From NCBI GenBank assembly GCA_963844865.1, contig CAWJPY010000020.1, positions 1-64,000 of the forward strand: 64,000 bases of DNA. The letters run 5' to 3'. The translations under genes and the position numbers were made by a program. Each line of letters opens with the position of its first letter. Within the stretch, counting starts at the first letter, position 1. This document shows, in pieces, positions 7,949 through 17,054 of this stretch. Source of the stretch: CAWJPY01 sp963844865. Lineage in GTDB: Bacteria > Acidobacteriota > Thermoanaerobaculia > Thermoanaerobaculales > Sulfomarinibacteraceae. Below the pieces are notes generated by a model. It ran no database searches and was not told the DNA's origin. It saw nothing but the letters and a program-made list of their open reading frames with translations.

Positions 7949-9637
7949 TCAGTCAGTCGGCACCCTGGCGAACCACAGGTTCCGAACATTGTCCTCGTCG
8001 GCGTCGAGCCTGAAGCCGGTGACGCGGCCGTCCCCGTCGCGGATGACCCTGATCTTCGTGCACCACCACGCGTCGCCCCGATAGTCGTCCCGGTCGAGCT
8101 GCTGGAGGACGACGTCCTCGTTGCGCAGGTGCTCCAGGACCAGCCGGTCGTTCTTGACGCCGACGGTGTAGGTCGTGAGGAGCTCGGGGCTGGCGTACTC
8201 GCCGACGAAGGACGCCACGTCGCGGAACGTGGTGGCCCGCTCGTCCAGCTTCCGGAACGGCCCGCGCTCCTTCCCCGACAGGGAGAACACCAGCCGGTCG
8301 ATGGTGCCGTCAGCGCCCCGGAGGAAGGTGAACCGTCCGTCGAACCCTCGGCCCAGGAAGAGGTCGTTGCCGACGGCGTACACCGGGGCCTGCGGCCCCC
8401 AGGCGAAGCGGACCATCAGCTCCTCCCCGAGACGTTCGACCCACATCAGGTCGTGGGCGAGCTGGTAGGGTCCCGCGTACTCTGCGAGCCGCTCAGGTGA
8501 CAGGTCCACCTCGGTGTCCTCGGAAGCGACCTCCGGTGGAGCGTCGCCCGGTGCGTCACGATCGAGCAGGATCCCCATGAGCTTCGAGCTCACGTCGAAA
8601 CCGGCGGGATTGCGGTTGACGGCGAGGATCGTGGTGATGTCGTGCTCGGGATAGTAGGAGAGCTGGCACAGGAAGCCTGCCCACGATCCGCCGTGGCCGA
8701 AGCTCACCGACCCGTCGCGGTTGTCGAGGCTGACGCCGAACCCGTAGTTGACCGGGCCGCCGTTGTTGAGGGCCCCGGGAGCGAGCATCATGTCCCACAC
8801 CGCGGCTCCGCCGAGCTCTTTTGTGCGGTAGTTGGCCATCCACTTGAGCATGTCGTCCACGGTGGAGTAGAGCGAGCTCGAACCGGAGGCCTCCAGTTGG
8901 TCGGAGCTGTTGACGTACCGGCCGTCCTCATCCCACGTGTAGGAGGCCGCCCGGTTCGGCACGATCTCCCTGTAGTCGTCGCAGAGGTGGGTGTCCCGCA
9001 TCTGGAGGGGTTCGAAGATATGCTCGTGGGCCCACTGCGGGAAGGGCTCGCCGGTGATGCGGGCCACGATGCGGGCGAGCAGGACGTAGCCCGTGTTGGA
9101 GTACTGGAACCGCTCGCCCGGTTTGAAGTTGAGCTCCCGCTGATGGCGGATCAGCTTCATGAGGAAATCGCCGGTGATGGCGTCGCCGTCATAGGTGCCT
9201 GACAGCTTCACCAGACCGACCCAGTCGCGGATGCCGCTGGTGTGGTGGAGGAGGTGCCCGATGGTCACCTTCTCCCCGAAGTCGGGCAGCTCGGGCAGGT
9301 AGCGGTGGATGTCGTCGTCGAGGCTCAGCCTGCCGTCGCGCACCAGGGTGGCGACCGCGAAGCCGGTGAACTGCTTGGCCACCGAGGCGAAGTCGAAGAC
9401 GGTGCTGGTGCGGAACGGGACCTGGTGCTCGGAGTCGGCGAGGCCGTACGCCCCCTTGAACAGCAGGCGCTCATCCTGGACCACCGCCAATGCGAACCCC
9501 CCCGGCAGGTCGGGCCGATCGCAGGCGTCGCACAGCGCCGCGACGCGCGCTGAGGGGTCATTGTGCTGGCAGGCGCAGAGGGGCGCGATGGACAGAGCGC
9601 AGACGACGACTGCCGAGTACCGGGCTGCAAGGTTCAT
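7949..9637 (-). CDS. Serine hydrolase, beta-lactamase/penicillin-binding-protein-like lipoprotein
   Basis: 562 residues. A short hydrophobic leader ends in a possible lipobox (IAPLC, about residues 18-21), so it is likely anchored on the outer side of a membrane. The class C/EstB fold is shown by SVAK (residues 85-88; nucleophile Ser85), YSN (about 179-181) and HGGSW (about residue 310, equivalent of KTG). A ~200-residue C-terminal beta region follows, as in D-aminopeptidase-like family members. The substrate could be a peptide, ester or cell-wall fragment; it need not be a beta-lactam. An SD (gaggagc) precedes the ATG at 9637. Single gene flanked by repeats. Confidence 0.88.
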   Translation of the reverse strand: MNLAARYSAVVVCALSIAPLCACQHNDPSARVAALCDACDRPDLPGGFALAVVQDERLLFKGAYGLADSEHQVPFRTSTVFDFASVAKQFTGFAVATLVRDGRLSLDDDIHRYLPELPDFGEKVTIGHLLHHTSGIRDWVGLVKLSGTYDGDAITGDFLMKLIRHQRELNFKPGERFQYSNTGYVLLARIVARITGEPFPQWAHEHIFEPLQMRDTHLCDDYREIVPNRAASYTWDEDGRYVNSSDQLEASGSSSLYSTVDDMLKWMANYRTKELGGAAVWDMMLAPGALNNGGPVNYGFGVSLDNRDGSVSFGHGGSWAGFLCQLSYYPEHDITTILAVNRNPAGFDVSSKLMGILLDRDAPGDAPPEVASEDTEVDLSPERLAEYAGPYQLAHDLMWVERLGEELMVRFAWGPQAPVYAVGNDLFLGRGFDGRFTFLRGADGTIDRLVFSLSGKERGPFRKLDERATTFRDVASFVGEYASPELLTTYTVGVKNDRLVLEHLRNEDVVLQQLDRDDYRGDAWWCTKIRVIRDGDGRVTGFRLDADEDNVRNLWFARVPTD

Positions 9638-9825
9638 CAGGTGCTCCTCGCGGGTCGTGCCTTTCCGGCCGTGCAGAGTGAAACGACGGCACGACCGCCG
9701 AGGTTCTCGTCGCGACGCGGCGATCTGAGGCGCGAGCGTCCTCCCCGGAACAACGGAACAACGTGCCAGTCACGCTGTTGAAGGCGCCTGGACGCTGAGG
9801 CGCCGACTGCCCACCCGCACGAGAG

Positions 9826-10048
9826 AAGAAGGAACGCAGAGGCGCAGCGTCTCAGAGCCGCCCACCTACCCGGGAGATGGTCGGCCCTACCTACTCCATG
9901 TCATCCTGAGCGAGGGTCGGTCCTCCGGAGCGAGTCGAAGGATCCCCCGAGAGCACCAGGGCCGGGCCTGGGGACGTCCCACGGGCCTTCGGGGGATGGT
10001 TCGACTCGTCGCTCGCCGCGGACGGCTCTCTCCTCGCTCACCATGACA
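9826..10048. repeat. F4 tract plus inverted F1 copy
   Basis: The 464-bp gap 9638-10101 holds an F4 piece (gaacgcagaggcgcag, about 9832-9870) followed by an F1 element in inverted orientation at 9899-10048 (TGTCATCCTGAGCGAGG ... CTCACCATGACA). 9638-9825 is the upstream region of the serine hydrolase gene, with no other feature I can name. Confidence 0.8.
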
Positions 10049-10101
10049 GGGAAGAAGGAAGGCAGCGCGTCATGGCGCGCGCGGGGTTGCCGCCCCGCGC
10101 C

Positions 10102-13100
10102 CTACTCCGAGCCGGCGGGGATGGCCTGTGCCTCCTCCTTGCCGGGCGTGGCACGGCGGCCGACGAGGCGCACGGTGAGCCGGTCCATGTAGGTGAACAC
10201 CACGGGCACCAGGTACAGGGTGACCAGGGTGGACACCAGCATGCCGCCGGCGGTGGCCACGGCCATGGGCGCCCGCGACTCGGCGCCCTCGCCGATGGCC
10301 AGGGCCACGGGCAGCACGCCGAAGATCATGGACACCGAGGTCATGAGGATGGGCCGCAGCCGGATCGGGCAGGCGTTGCGCAGGGCCTCCTCGCTCCCCA
10401 TGCCCTGCTCCTGGCGCTGGATGGTGAGGTCCACCAGGAGGATGGAGTTCTTGGTCACCAGGCCGAAGAGCAGGATCATGCCGATGACGGACATGATGTT
10501 GATGGTGTGCCCGGTCAGGAACAGGGCCACCAGGGCGCCGGCGGCCGCCGGGGGCAGGGCCAGCATGATGGTGAAGGGGTGGAGCAGGGAGTTGAACTGG
10601 CTGGCCAGGAGCATGTACACGATGAGGACCGCCAGGCCGATGGCGAAGAGCAGGGAGCTCATGGCCTTGCCCAGCTCCTCGGCCTGGCCGGTGGCCTTGA
10701 AGCGGTAGCCGGCGGGCAGCTCCTGGCGCAGGTCGTCCTCCACGATCTGGAGGGCGCGGTTGAGCGGGAGCCCCTCCAGGTTGGCGCTGAGCACCATGCT
10801 GCGCTCGCGGTCGGTGCGGTTGATGGCCACCGGGCCCACCGCGGGTCGGACGTCGACGACGGTGTCCAGGCGCACCATGCGGCCCGAGGGGGTGCGCACC
10901 ATCAGCGCCCCGATGTCGGCGATGGTGCGGGCCTGGGTGGGGAGCACCTTCATCTTCACGTCGTACCGCTTGCCGGCGGTGGTGTAGGAGCCCACCTTGC
11001 GGCCCGCCACCAGGGTGTAGACGGTGTCGTACACGGTGGCGGCGTCCAGGCCCAGGTCGTGGGCCCGCTCGCGGTTGACCTCGATGTGGAGCTGGGGCTG
11101 GTCGAGCTCGAGGTTGGTGTCCAGGTCGACGAAGCCGTCGACCGCAGAAAGGCGCTCGATCATGTTGCGACCGATGCGGTCCAGGGTGGCCAGGTCGGGC
11201 CCCCGGATGGAGTACTGGACGGCGCCGAACTCGCTGCCCTCGCCCTGGAACTGGTAGAAGGAGAACTCCACCACCCGCGCCCGCACGCCTTCGACGGCGG
11301 CCAGGTCGCGGCGGAGCCGCATCACCACGTCGCTCTGCGCGAGGTCCCGGTAGGAGGGCTTGAGCATGCGGCAGAACATGATGCCCTTGTTGACCTCGCC
11401 CCGGCCCTCCAGGTCGACGGCGGAGAAGCCGGACACGACCTCGGGCTCGGAGAGGACGACCCGCTCCACCTCCTGCATCTTGAGGTCCATGGCGGGCAGG
11501 GAGATCCCGGCGGGGGCCTCCACCGACACCATGAACATGGACATGTCCTCCTGGGGCGCGAACTCGCCGCCGATGAGGGGCACCAGGGCGAGGCTGCCCA
11601 GGAAGATGGCCGTGGCTCCGAGCAGGGTGAGGCCCTTGTGGCCGAGGGCCAGGTCCAGGGTGCGCCGGTAGAAGACCTCCAGGCGCTGGAAGCCGCCCTC
11701 CAGGACCTCGTAGAGGCGGCCGTGCTTGGCCCGGACCTTGAGGATCTTGGAGCTCAGCATGGGGGTCAGGGTGAGGGCCACGAACAGGGACACCAGGATA
11801 GCGACGGCCACCGAGATCCCGAACTCGAACAGGAACTGGCCGATCATCCCCTTCATGTAGGCCACCGGGATGAACACGGCGGCGATGGAGAAGGTGGCCG
11901 CCATGGCGGCGAAGGAGATCTCGCGGGTGCCGTTGTGGGCGGCGGTCGACGGGTCCTCGCCCTCCTCCATGTGGCGGAAGATGTTCTCCAGGACGACGAT
12001 GGCGTCGTCGACCACGATCCCCACGCACAGGGACAGCGCGAGCATGGTGATGTTGTTGATGGTGAAGCCCAGGCCCGCATCATGCCGAACGTCGCGATGA
12101 GCGAGGTGGGGATGGCCGGCGCCACCAGCAGCGTCGAGCGCCAGCTCCTCAGGAAGACGAACACCACCAGGATGGCGAGCAGGGCGCCGTAGGCGATGTC
12201 GATCTGCACGTTCTTGATGGAGGACTCGATGAACTCGGAGCCGTCGAAGGCGAGCTGACATTCAGCCCCGGCGGGAACTCCTTCTCCAGCTCCTTCATCC
12301 TGGCCAGGACCGCCTTGTTCACCTCCACCAGGTTGGCCCCGGAGCGGGGGGCGACGCCGATGCCCAGGGTGGGGGAGAGGTTGAAGCGGCCCAGGCCGCG
12401 CTCGTCGTCGATGCTCTCCTGGGCGATGCCCACGTCGCGCAGGCGGATGGGGCGACCGTCCACGGTGGCGATGATCATGTCGTTGAACTCGGCGGCGTTG
12501 GAGAAGAGGCCGATGTTGCGCACGGCGAGCTCGATCCCGGGCCCCTCCAGGTAGCCGCCGGGCAGCTCCAGGTTCTCCCGGCTGAGGGCGCGGATGACGT
12601 CGTTGGCCGTCAGCTTGTGGCCGGCCAGCTTGTCGCGGTCGATCCAGATCCGCATCATGGGCTCGGAGTAGCCGCCCATGAACACGTAGCCGACGCCGGG
12701 CACGGACTGCAGCTTGGGCCTGAGCACCTGGTCGGCGTAGTCCGACATGGTGCGGTCGTCGAGGCCGGAGACGGACATCCAGAGCATGGGGTGGGAGTTG
12801 ATGTCCACCTTCTGGACCACGGGCGGCTCGGCGTCCAGGGGCAGGTCGCCCACGGCGCCCGACACCTTGTCGCGCACGTCCTGGGCGGCGACGTCGATGT
12901 CCCGGTCCAGGGTGAAGGTGACGGTGATCTGGGAGACGCCCTGGCCGGACGAGGACTGGAGCAGGTCCACGCCCTCGATGGTGTTGACGGCGTTCTCGAT
13001 GACGTCCGTGACGTCGGACTCCATGACCTCGGGGGAGGCGCCGGGCAGGACGGTGGTCACGGTCACCACCGGGATGTCCAGGGAGGGCAGCAGGTTGATG

Positions 13101-13198
13101 GGCAGCTCCATGTAGCCGAGGACGCCGAACACCACCAGGGCCACCATCATCATGATGGTGAAGACCGGGCGTCGGATGGCGATGTCGTACAGGTTCAT
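10102..13198 (-). CDS. RND multidrug efflux pump, HAE1 family (two frameshifts)
   Basis: Rejoined length is about 1,030 residues, normal for an AcrB-like inner-membrane pump. It starts MNLYDIAIRRPVFTIMMMVALV, then TM2-6 with GIVVDDAIVVLENIFRHME (the conserved Asp pair of TM4), the second porter domain, and TM7-12 with GLVTKNSILLVDLTIQRQ. It uses proton motive force to export drugs or lipophilic compounds through the partner fusion protein and TolC. One base is missing near 12264 (after FPPGLN) and one near 12080 (IATFGMM / AGLGFTINN), so three frames must be joined; both look like single-base assembly indels. Its operon partners lie upstream, separated by an F1 repeat. Confidence 0.9.
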
Positions 13199-13626
13199 GT
13201 CTCCCCCTCAGCCTCTCAGCCCTGGAAAGCTCCGAAACGATGACGCAAGATCAGAGCTCGCGTCCGCGTCCGCGCCCGCGTCCGACAGAACGCCCCCCCG
13301 CGTGCCCGGTGTCCCGCTGTCTGGCACTGCCCCGAACGGGGCGCGAGGATGCGCCCGCTGACACGCCCCTTCTGCTGTCATGGTGAGCGAGGAGGGAGCC
13401 GTCCGCGGCGAGCGACGAGTCGAACCATCCCCCGAAGGCCCGTGGGACGCTCCCAGGCACGACTCTGGTGCTCTCGGGAGATCCTTCGACTCGCTCCGGC
13501 GGACCTCCGCTCGCTCAGGATGACAGGTGACCTCGGGCCTCCGGCCCTCCCCGAGCGTGGGCATGCCACGCCATCCGGCACCGCCGCGGAGGGCGGGAGG
13601 ATGCTCAGGACGACAGACGGCGGTGA
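13199..13626. repeat. F1 copy (13376-13525) inside the efflux operon
   Basis: The 428-bp spacer between the fusion-protein gene and the pump gene contains an F1 element at 13376-13525 and its ~95-bp linker. No gene is seen. In most related operons these two genes are close together, so the repeat has probably inserted and may add a terminator or RNA-processing hairpin that lowers pump expression. Confidence 0.8.
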
Positions 13627-14739
13627 TCACGTGCCGGCCTCGGTCTCGCCGACGACGCGCACGGGAATGCCGCGGCTCAGCCCCGCCACGTCGGCGATCA
13701 CCTGATCACCCTCGGCGAGGCCGCGCAGGACCTCGATCTGGTCCTCCTCGCGGCGGCCCACCTCCACGTCGTGGGGCGCCACCTTGCCCTCGGCCACCTG
13801 GAGCACCCGGTACATGTCGGAGGTGGCCACCGCCGCCGCCGGGAGCCACAGGCTGCGCGTGGCCTCGGGCGAGGAGAGGGTGACGGTGGCGAACATCCCG
13901 GGGCGCAGGGCTCCTTCCCGGTTGTCGGCCAGCCCCACCACCTCGAAGGAGCGGTTCGACGCGTTCACCGTGGGATCGACGCTGTACAGTCGGGCGCGGC
14001 GCGGGGTGCCCTCCAGGCCGGCCTTGAAGTCGAAGCCCTCCAGATCGGACAGTCGTGCGGCCCACTCCGCGGGGACCTCGGCCGCCACCTTCACGACATC
14101 GCCCAGGGCGAGCTCGAACAGGGTCTTGCCCACGTCGGCGTACTGGCCGCCCACGGCCACGCGGAGGGTGACGGCGCCGGCCGCGGGGGCGCGGACCACG
14201 CTGCGGTCGAAGTTGCGCCGGGCCAGGTCGCGGGCCGCCTCGGCCGCGGCCACCCGCGCCCGGGCCAGGTCGTGGGCGGCGCTGGCCTGGTCGAAGGCGG
14301 CCTGGGAGATCGTCTGGTCGGAGAGCAGGTCCTTCTTGCGCTCGAGGTCCTTGGCCGCCAGGTCGAGATCGGCCTTCGCCGCCGCCAGCTGGGCCTCCAC
14401 CTGGGTCAGATGGAGGCGGTAGGTGGAGCGGTCGATCTCCGCCAGGGGCTGGCCCTCGCGGACGCGATCGCCCACCTCCACGAGGACCCGGTCCACCCTG
14501 CCGGCCACCTCGGACGAGACCGCCACGCTGTCGAATGGGCGCACCTCGCCCACCAGTTCGAGGGTGGGGCGCTCCTCGCGCACCGCGGGGGTGATGAGAC
14601 GCACATCGCGCGGCGCGAGGGCGGCCTCGCGGGCGACGGCGACGGACGCCGGGTCCTCGCCGCTGGCGCTGGGGTGGCAGGCGGCCAGCAGGACGGTGGC
14701 GGCGACGACGAGCAGGGAGAGCACGGCGGGTTTCTTCAT
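13627..14739 (-). CDS. RND efflux membrane-fusion lipoprotein (HlyD/AcrA family)
   Basis: 370 residues. A lipoprotein leader ends in LLAAC (residues 17-21), tethering it to the periplasmic face of the inner membrane. The biotinyl-lipoyl-like half motifs (SSEVAGRVDRVLVEVGDRVREGQPLAEID and the second half at VRAPAAGAVTLRVAVGG) flank an alpha-hairpin with strong coiled-coil character (about 100-180). Beta-barrel and membrane-proximal domains follow. It bridges the RND pump and TolC. Start ATG 14739 overlaps the tolC stop (ATGA), so translation is coupled. Confidence 0.93.
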   Translation of the reverse strand: MKKPAVLSLLVVAATVLLAACHPSASGEDPASVAVAREAALAPRDVRLITPAVREERPTLELVGEVRPFDSVAVSSEVAGRVDRVLVEVGDRVREGQPLAEIDRSTYRLHLTQVEAQLAAAKADLDLAAKDLERKKDLLSDQTISQAAFDQASAAHDLARARVAAAEAARDLARRNFDRSVVRAPAAGAVTLRVAVGGQYADVGKTLFELALGDVVKVAAEVPAEWAARLSDLEGFDFKAGLEGTPRRARLYSVDPTVNASNRSFEVVGLADNREGALRPGMFATVTLSSPEATRSLWLPAAAVATSDMYRVLQVAEGKVAPHDVEVGRREEDQIEVLRGLAEGDQVIADVAGLSRGIPVRVVGETEAGT

Positions 14740-16077
14740 GATGCATCCTCGTCCGAGGTGTCGGTCCTTGGAAGCTCGAGATCAGGCAGCGGGGAGAGGC
14801 CCACCGCACGCCTGAGGGCGATGGCGTCGTAGGAGCGCTGGGCGCGGGCGATGATCCGCGAGGTCTCGGCGTCGACCTGGGCCGACGTCGCCACCAGGAG
14901 GTCGGTGGAGGAGGCCTCGCCGACCCGGTACGCCCGCTCCACCTGGCGGTAGGCCTCCCGTGCCGCCAGTGCCCGTTGCCGGGCCGCCTCCTCCGAGGCG
15001 GTGGCGGCGCGGTAGCCGATGGCCGCGGCCTCCACCTGGTCGGCGATCTGCTTTTCGAGCTGCTCGCCGGTGATCTGGACCTGGCGCAGGTCCTCCTTGG
15101 CCTGGGCGACCCGGGCGCCGGTGAGACCGCCGTCGTAGATGGGCACTCGCACGGAGAGCACGAGGGACACCCAGTCCTGGGTGGGGAAGACGGACTTCTG
15201 CTGGAAGTACTGGGCGTGGGCGTCCAGGGTCGGCAGCCAGCCGCCTTTCTGGACCTTGATCATGAGCCCGGCCGCTTCGAGCTGGTGGGTGAGCGTCACC
15301 ATCTCCAGCCGCTCCTCCAGGGCCCGGGCCACCAGCTCGGCGTCGTCGCCGGTAGGTACCGGCACAGGCCCGGTCGACTGCAGGTCGCCCAGCTCGGGCA
15401 CGCCGGCGATGCGGGCCAGGCGGCGCCGGGAGAGCTCGGCGCTGCCCTCGGCGGTCACCACCCGCTGCTCGGCCGCGGCCACCTCGGCCCGCCAGCGGGC
15501 GACATCGGCCACGGTCAGCTCCCCCACCTCGTAGCGGCGCTCGGCGACCCGGAGCTGGGCCCGGTTCTGCTCCAGAGCCTTGCGCTCGACGTCCACTCGC
15601 TCCTCGTCCGCCACCGCCTGCTGGAAGCGAGCCGCCACCTGAAGGGTCAGGTCGCTGGCGGCGGTGGACTCCTGGAGCCGGGCGATGTCGCGGCGCAGCA
15701 GCGCCACGTTGCGGGCCCGCCAGTCGCGGAGCCCGTAGAACAGGGTCTGGCGGACGTCGGCGCTCCAGTTCCAGTCGGTGAGGGGGGTGATCACGAACTC
15801 CTGGCCCGGCGCGAACTCCACGGTCTGGGCGTCGCCGAAGCGGGTCCACTGGCCGTTCAGCTCGGCCCGCGGCAGCAGCGCCGAGGAGGTCAGCTTGACG
15901 TCGCTCTGCGCCCGGCGGAGGTTGCTCTCGGCGATCTGCATCTGCTCGTTGGTGGCGAGGGCTGCGTGCACCAGCTCGAGCAGGGTGGAGGGCGCCTCCG
16001 CAGCCAGCCGCGGGCGCCGGCCAGGATCCGAGACAGACCGCGAGGAGGAATGGCGCGGCGACGGCGAGGGGGTGCAC
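14736..16077 (-). CDS. TolC-family outer-membrane efflux protein (one frameshift after the signal peptide)
   Basis: About 447 residues. The signal peptide (VHPLAVAAPFLLAVCLGSWP, ending APAA) is in one frame from a GTG at 16077 and the mature protein (AAEAPSTLLELVHAALATNE) in another, requiring a one-base shift near 16001-16012. The body shows the two TolC repeats: long helices rich in Ala/Glu/Arg, for example NLRRAQSDVKLTSSALLPRAEL and YRVGEASSTDLLVATSAQVD. It forms the outer-membrane channel of the tripartite pump. It follows tetR after 66 bp and overlaps the fusion-protein start by four bases. An ATG-led frame starting at 16142 exists but lacks a signal peptide. Confidence 0.88.
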
Positions 16078-16143
16078 CCGGAGACGGACTCGCGGTGGCC
16101 TGCGGCTCGAATCTGACGGGCGCCGGGCGGTGCTGACTGGTGA

Positions 16144-16761
16144 TCATCTCTCCTCCTTGGTGAGCCCTCTGCACACAGCGGCCGCGAACTCGCGCGTACA
16201 ACGCACGGGGTCGATGCTTCCATCCAGCCAGTACTGCATGCCGAGGCCGTCGAAGGTCCCCACCAGGATGGTGGCGATGCTCTGGGCGTCCACCTCGCGG
16301 CGGAGCTCCCCGCTCTCCTGGCCGCGCCGGATGACGGCGGCGATCAGCTCCCGGTAGGCGCGGAACTGCTCGGTCACCGCCCGGGTGAGGACGCCCTCGG
16401 CGTCGCCGCCCCGGGAGGTCACCCAGAGATCGATGTTGAGGACCGGGTACAGCTCGCGCTGCTCCACCACGAGCTGGGCGCCGACCCCGAGCAGGTCGAT
16501 GAGCACGTCGCGGGCCGGACGGCCCTCCGTGGCGACCTCGTCCACCCGCTCCCGGATGAGCCGGTTCATCCACTCGAAGACGGCGAAGAAGAGCTCCTCC
16601 TTGCTGCCGAAGTACTCGTACACGGTGCCCTTGGCGACGCCGGCGGCGGCTGCCACGTCCGCCACCCTGCTGCACGCGTAGCCCTGCTCGGCGAAGACCC
16701 GGGCCGCCGCCTCCAGGAGACAGCGCCTGCGGTCCTCGCGGCTGTGGGGGTGGGCGCTCAT
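16144..16761 (-). CDS. TetR-family repressor of the efflux operon
   Basis: 205 residues with an N-terminal TetR helix-turn-helix (RRCLLEAAARVFAEQGY ... VADVAAAAGVAKGTVYEYFGSKEELF) and a helical ligand-binding domain. I chose ATG 16761 because GAGGAGG lies six bases upstream; a longer start at 16806 has no SD. It is the first gene of tetR-tolC-mfp-rnd and is preceded by a perfect palindrome (16835-16850), so autoregulation and control of the pump by an inducing substrate are likely, as in AcrR/TtgR systems. Confidence 0.93.
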   Translation of the reverse strand: MSAHPHSREDRRRCLLEAAARVFAEQGYACSRVADVAAAAGVAKGTVYEYFGSKEELFFAVFEWMNRLIRERVDEVATEGRPARDVLIDLLGVGAQLVVEQRELYPVLNIDLWVTSRGGDAEGVLTRAVTEQFRAYRELIAAVIRRGQESGELRREVDAQSIATILVGTFDGLGMQYWLDGSIDPVRCTREFAAAVCRGLTKEER

Positions 16762-16834
16762 CGGGCCTCCTCGGCGACCGTCGAGACAGCGGTGCCCACC
16801 TCGCAAGCTCCGGGGGTGGTCGGTGGCGGGTGCT

Positions 16835-16850
16835 GACTGACCGGTCAGTC
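16835..16850. promoter_or_regulatory. Palindromic TetR operator
   Basis: GACTGACCGGTCAGTC is a perfect 16-bp palindrome, 73 bp upstream of the tetR start codon. The size and GACCGGTC-type core are typical of TetR-family operators, and its position suggests that the repressor binds here to silence the whole efflux operon. Confidence 0.8.
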
Positions 16851-17054
16851 GGGGGCCACCATAGGGGACGCCCCCATCCCTGTCAAGCGCTTGTGATGAA
16901 TCGCACGAGATCAGGACCGCAGACCGAACAGGTGCGGCCCGCGGGAGGAGGTCCGCGTTGCGTCGGCCGTCCTCCCGCCCCCGGCGCCATGCCGCTCCTG
17001 GGCCCCGGGTACGGGCGGGTGAGCACTCGAGAGCGAGTGCGCTCTCGGACAGGT

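Noticed and set aside
10072..12192. A 706-codon plus-strand frame opposite the RND pump gene
   Set aside because: Antisense shadow of a GC-rich gene; composition is His/Gly/Glu/Val-rich with no domain, while the minus strand encodes a canonical pump.
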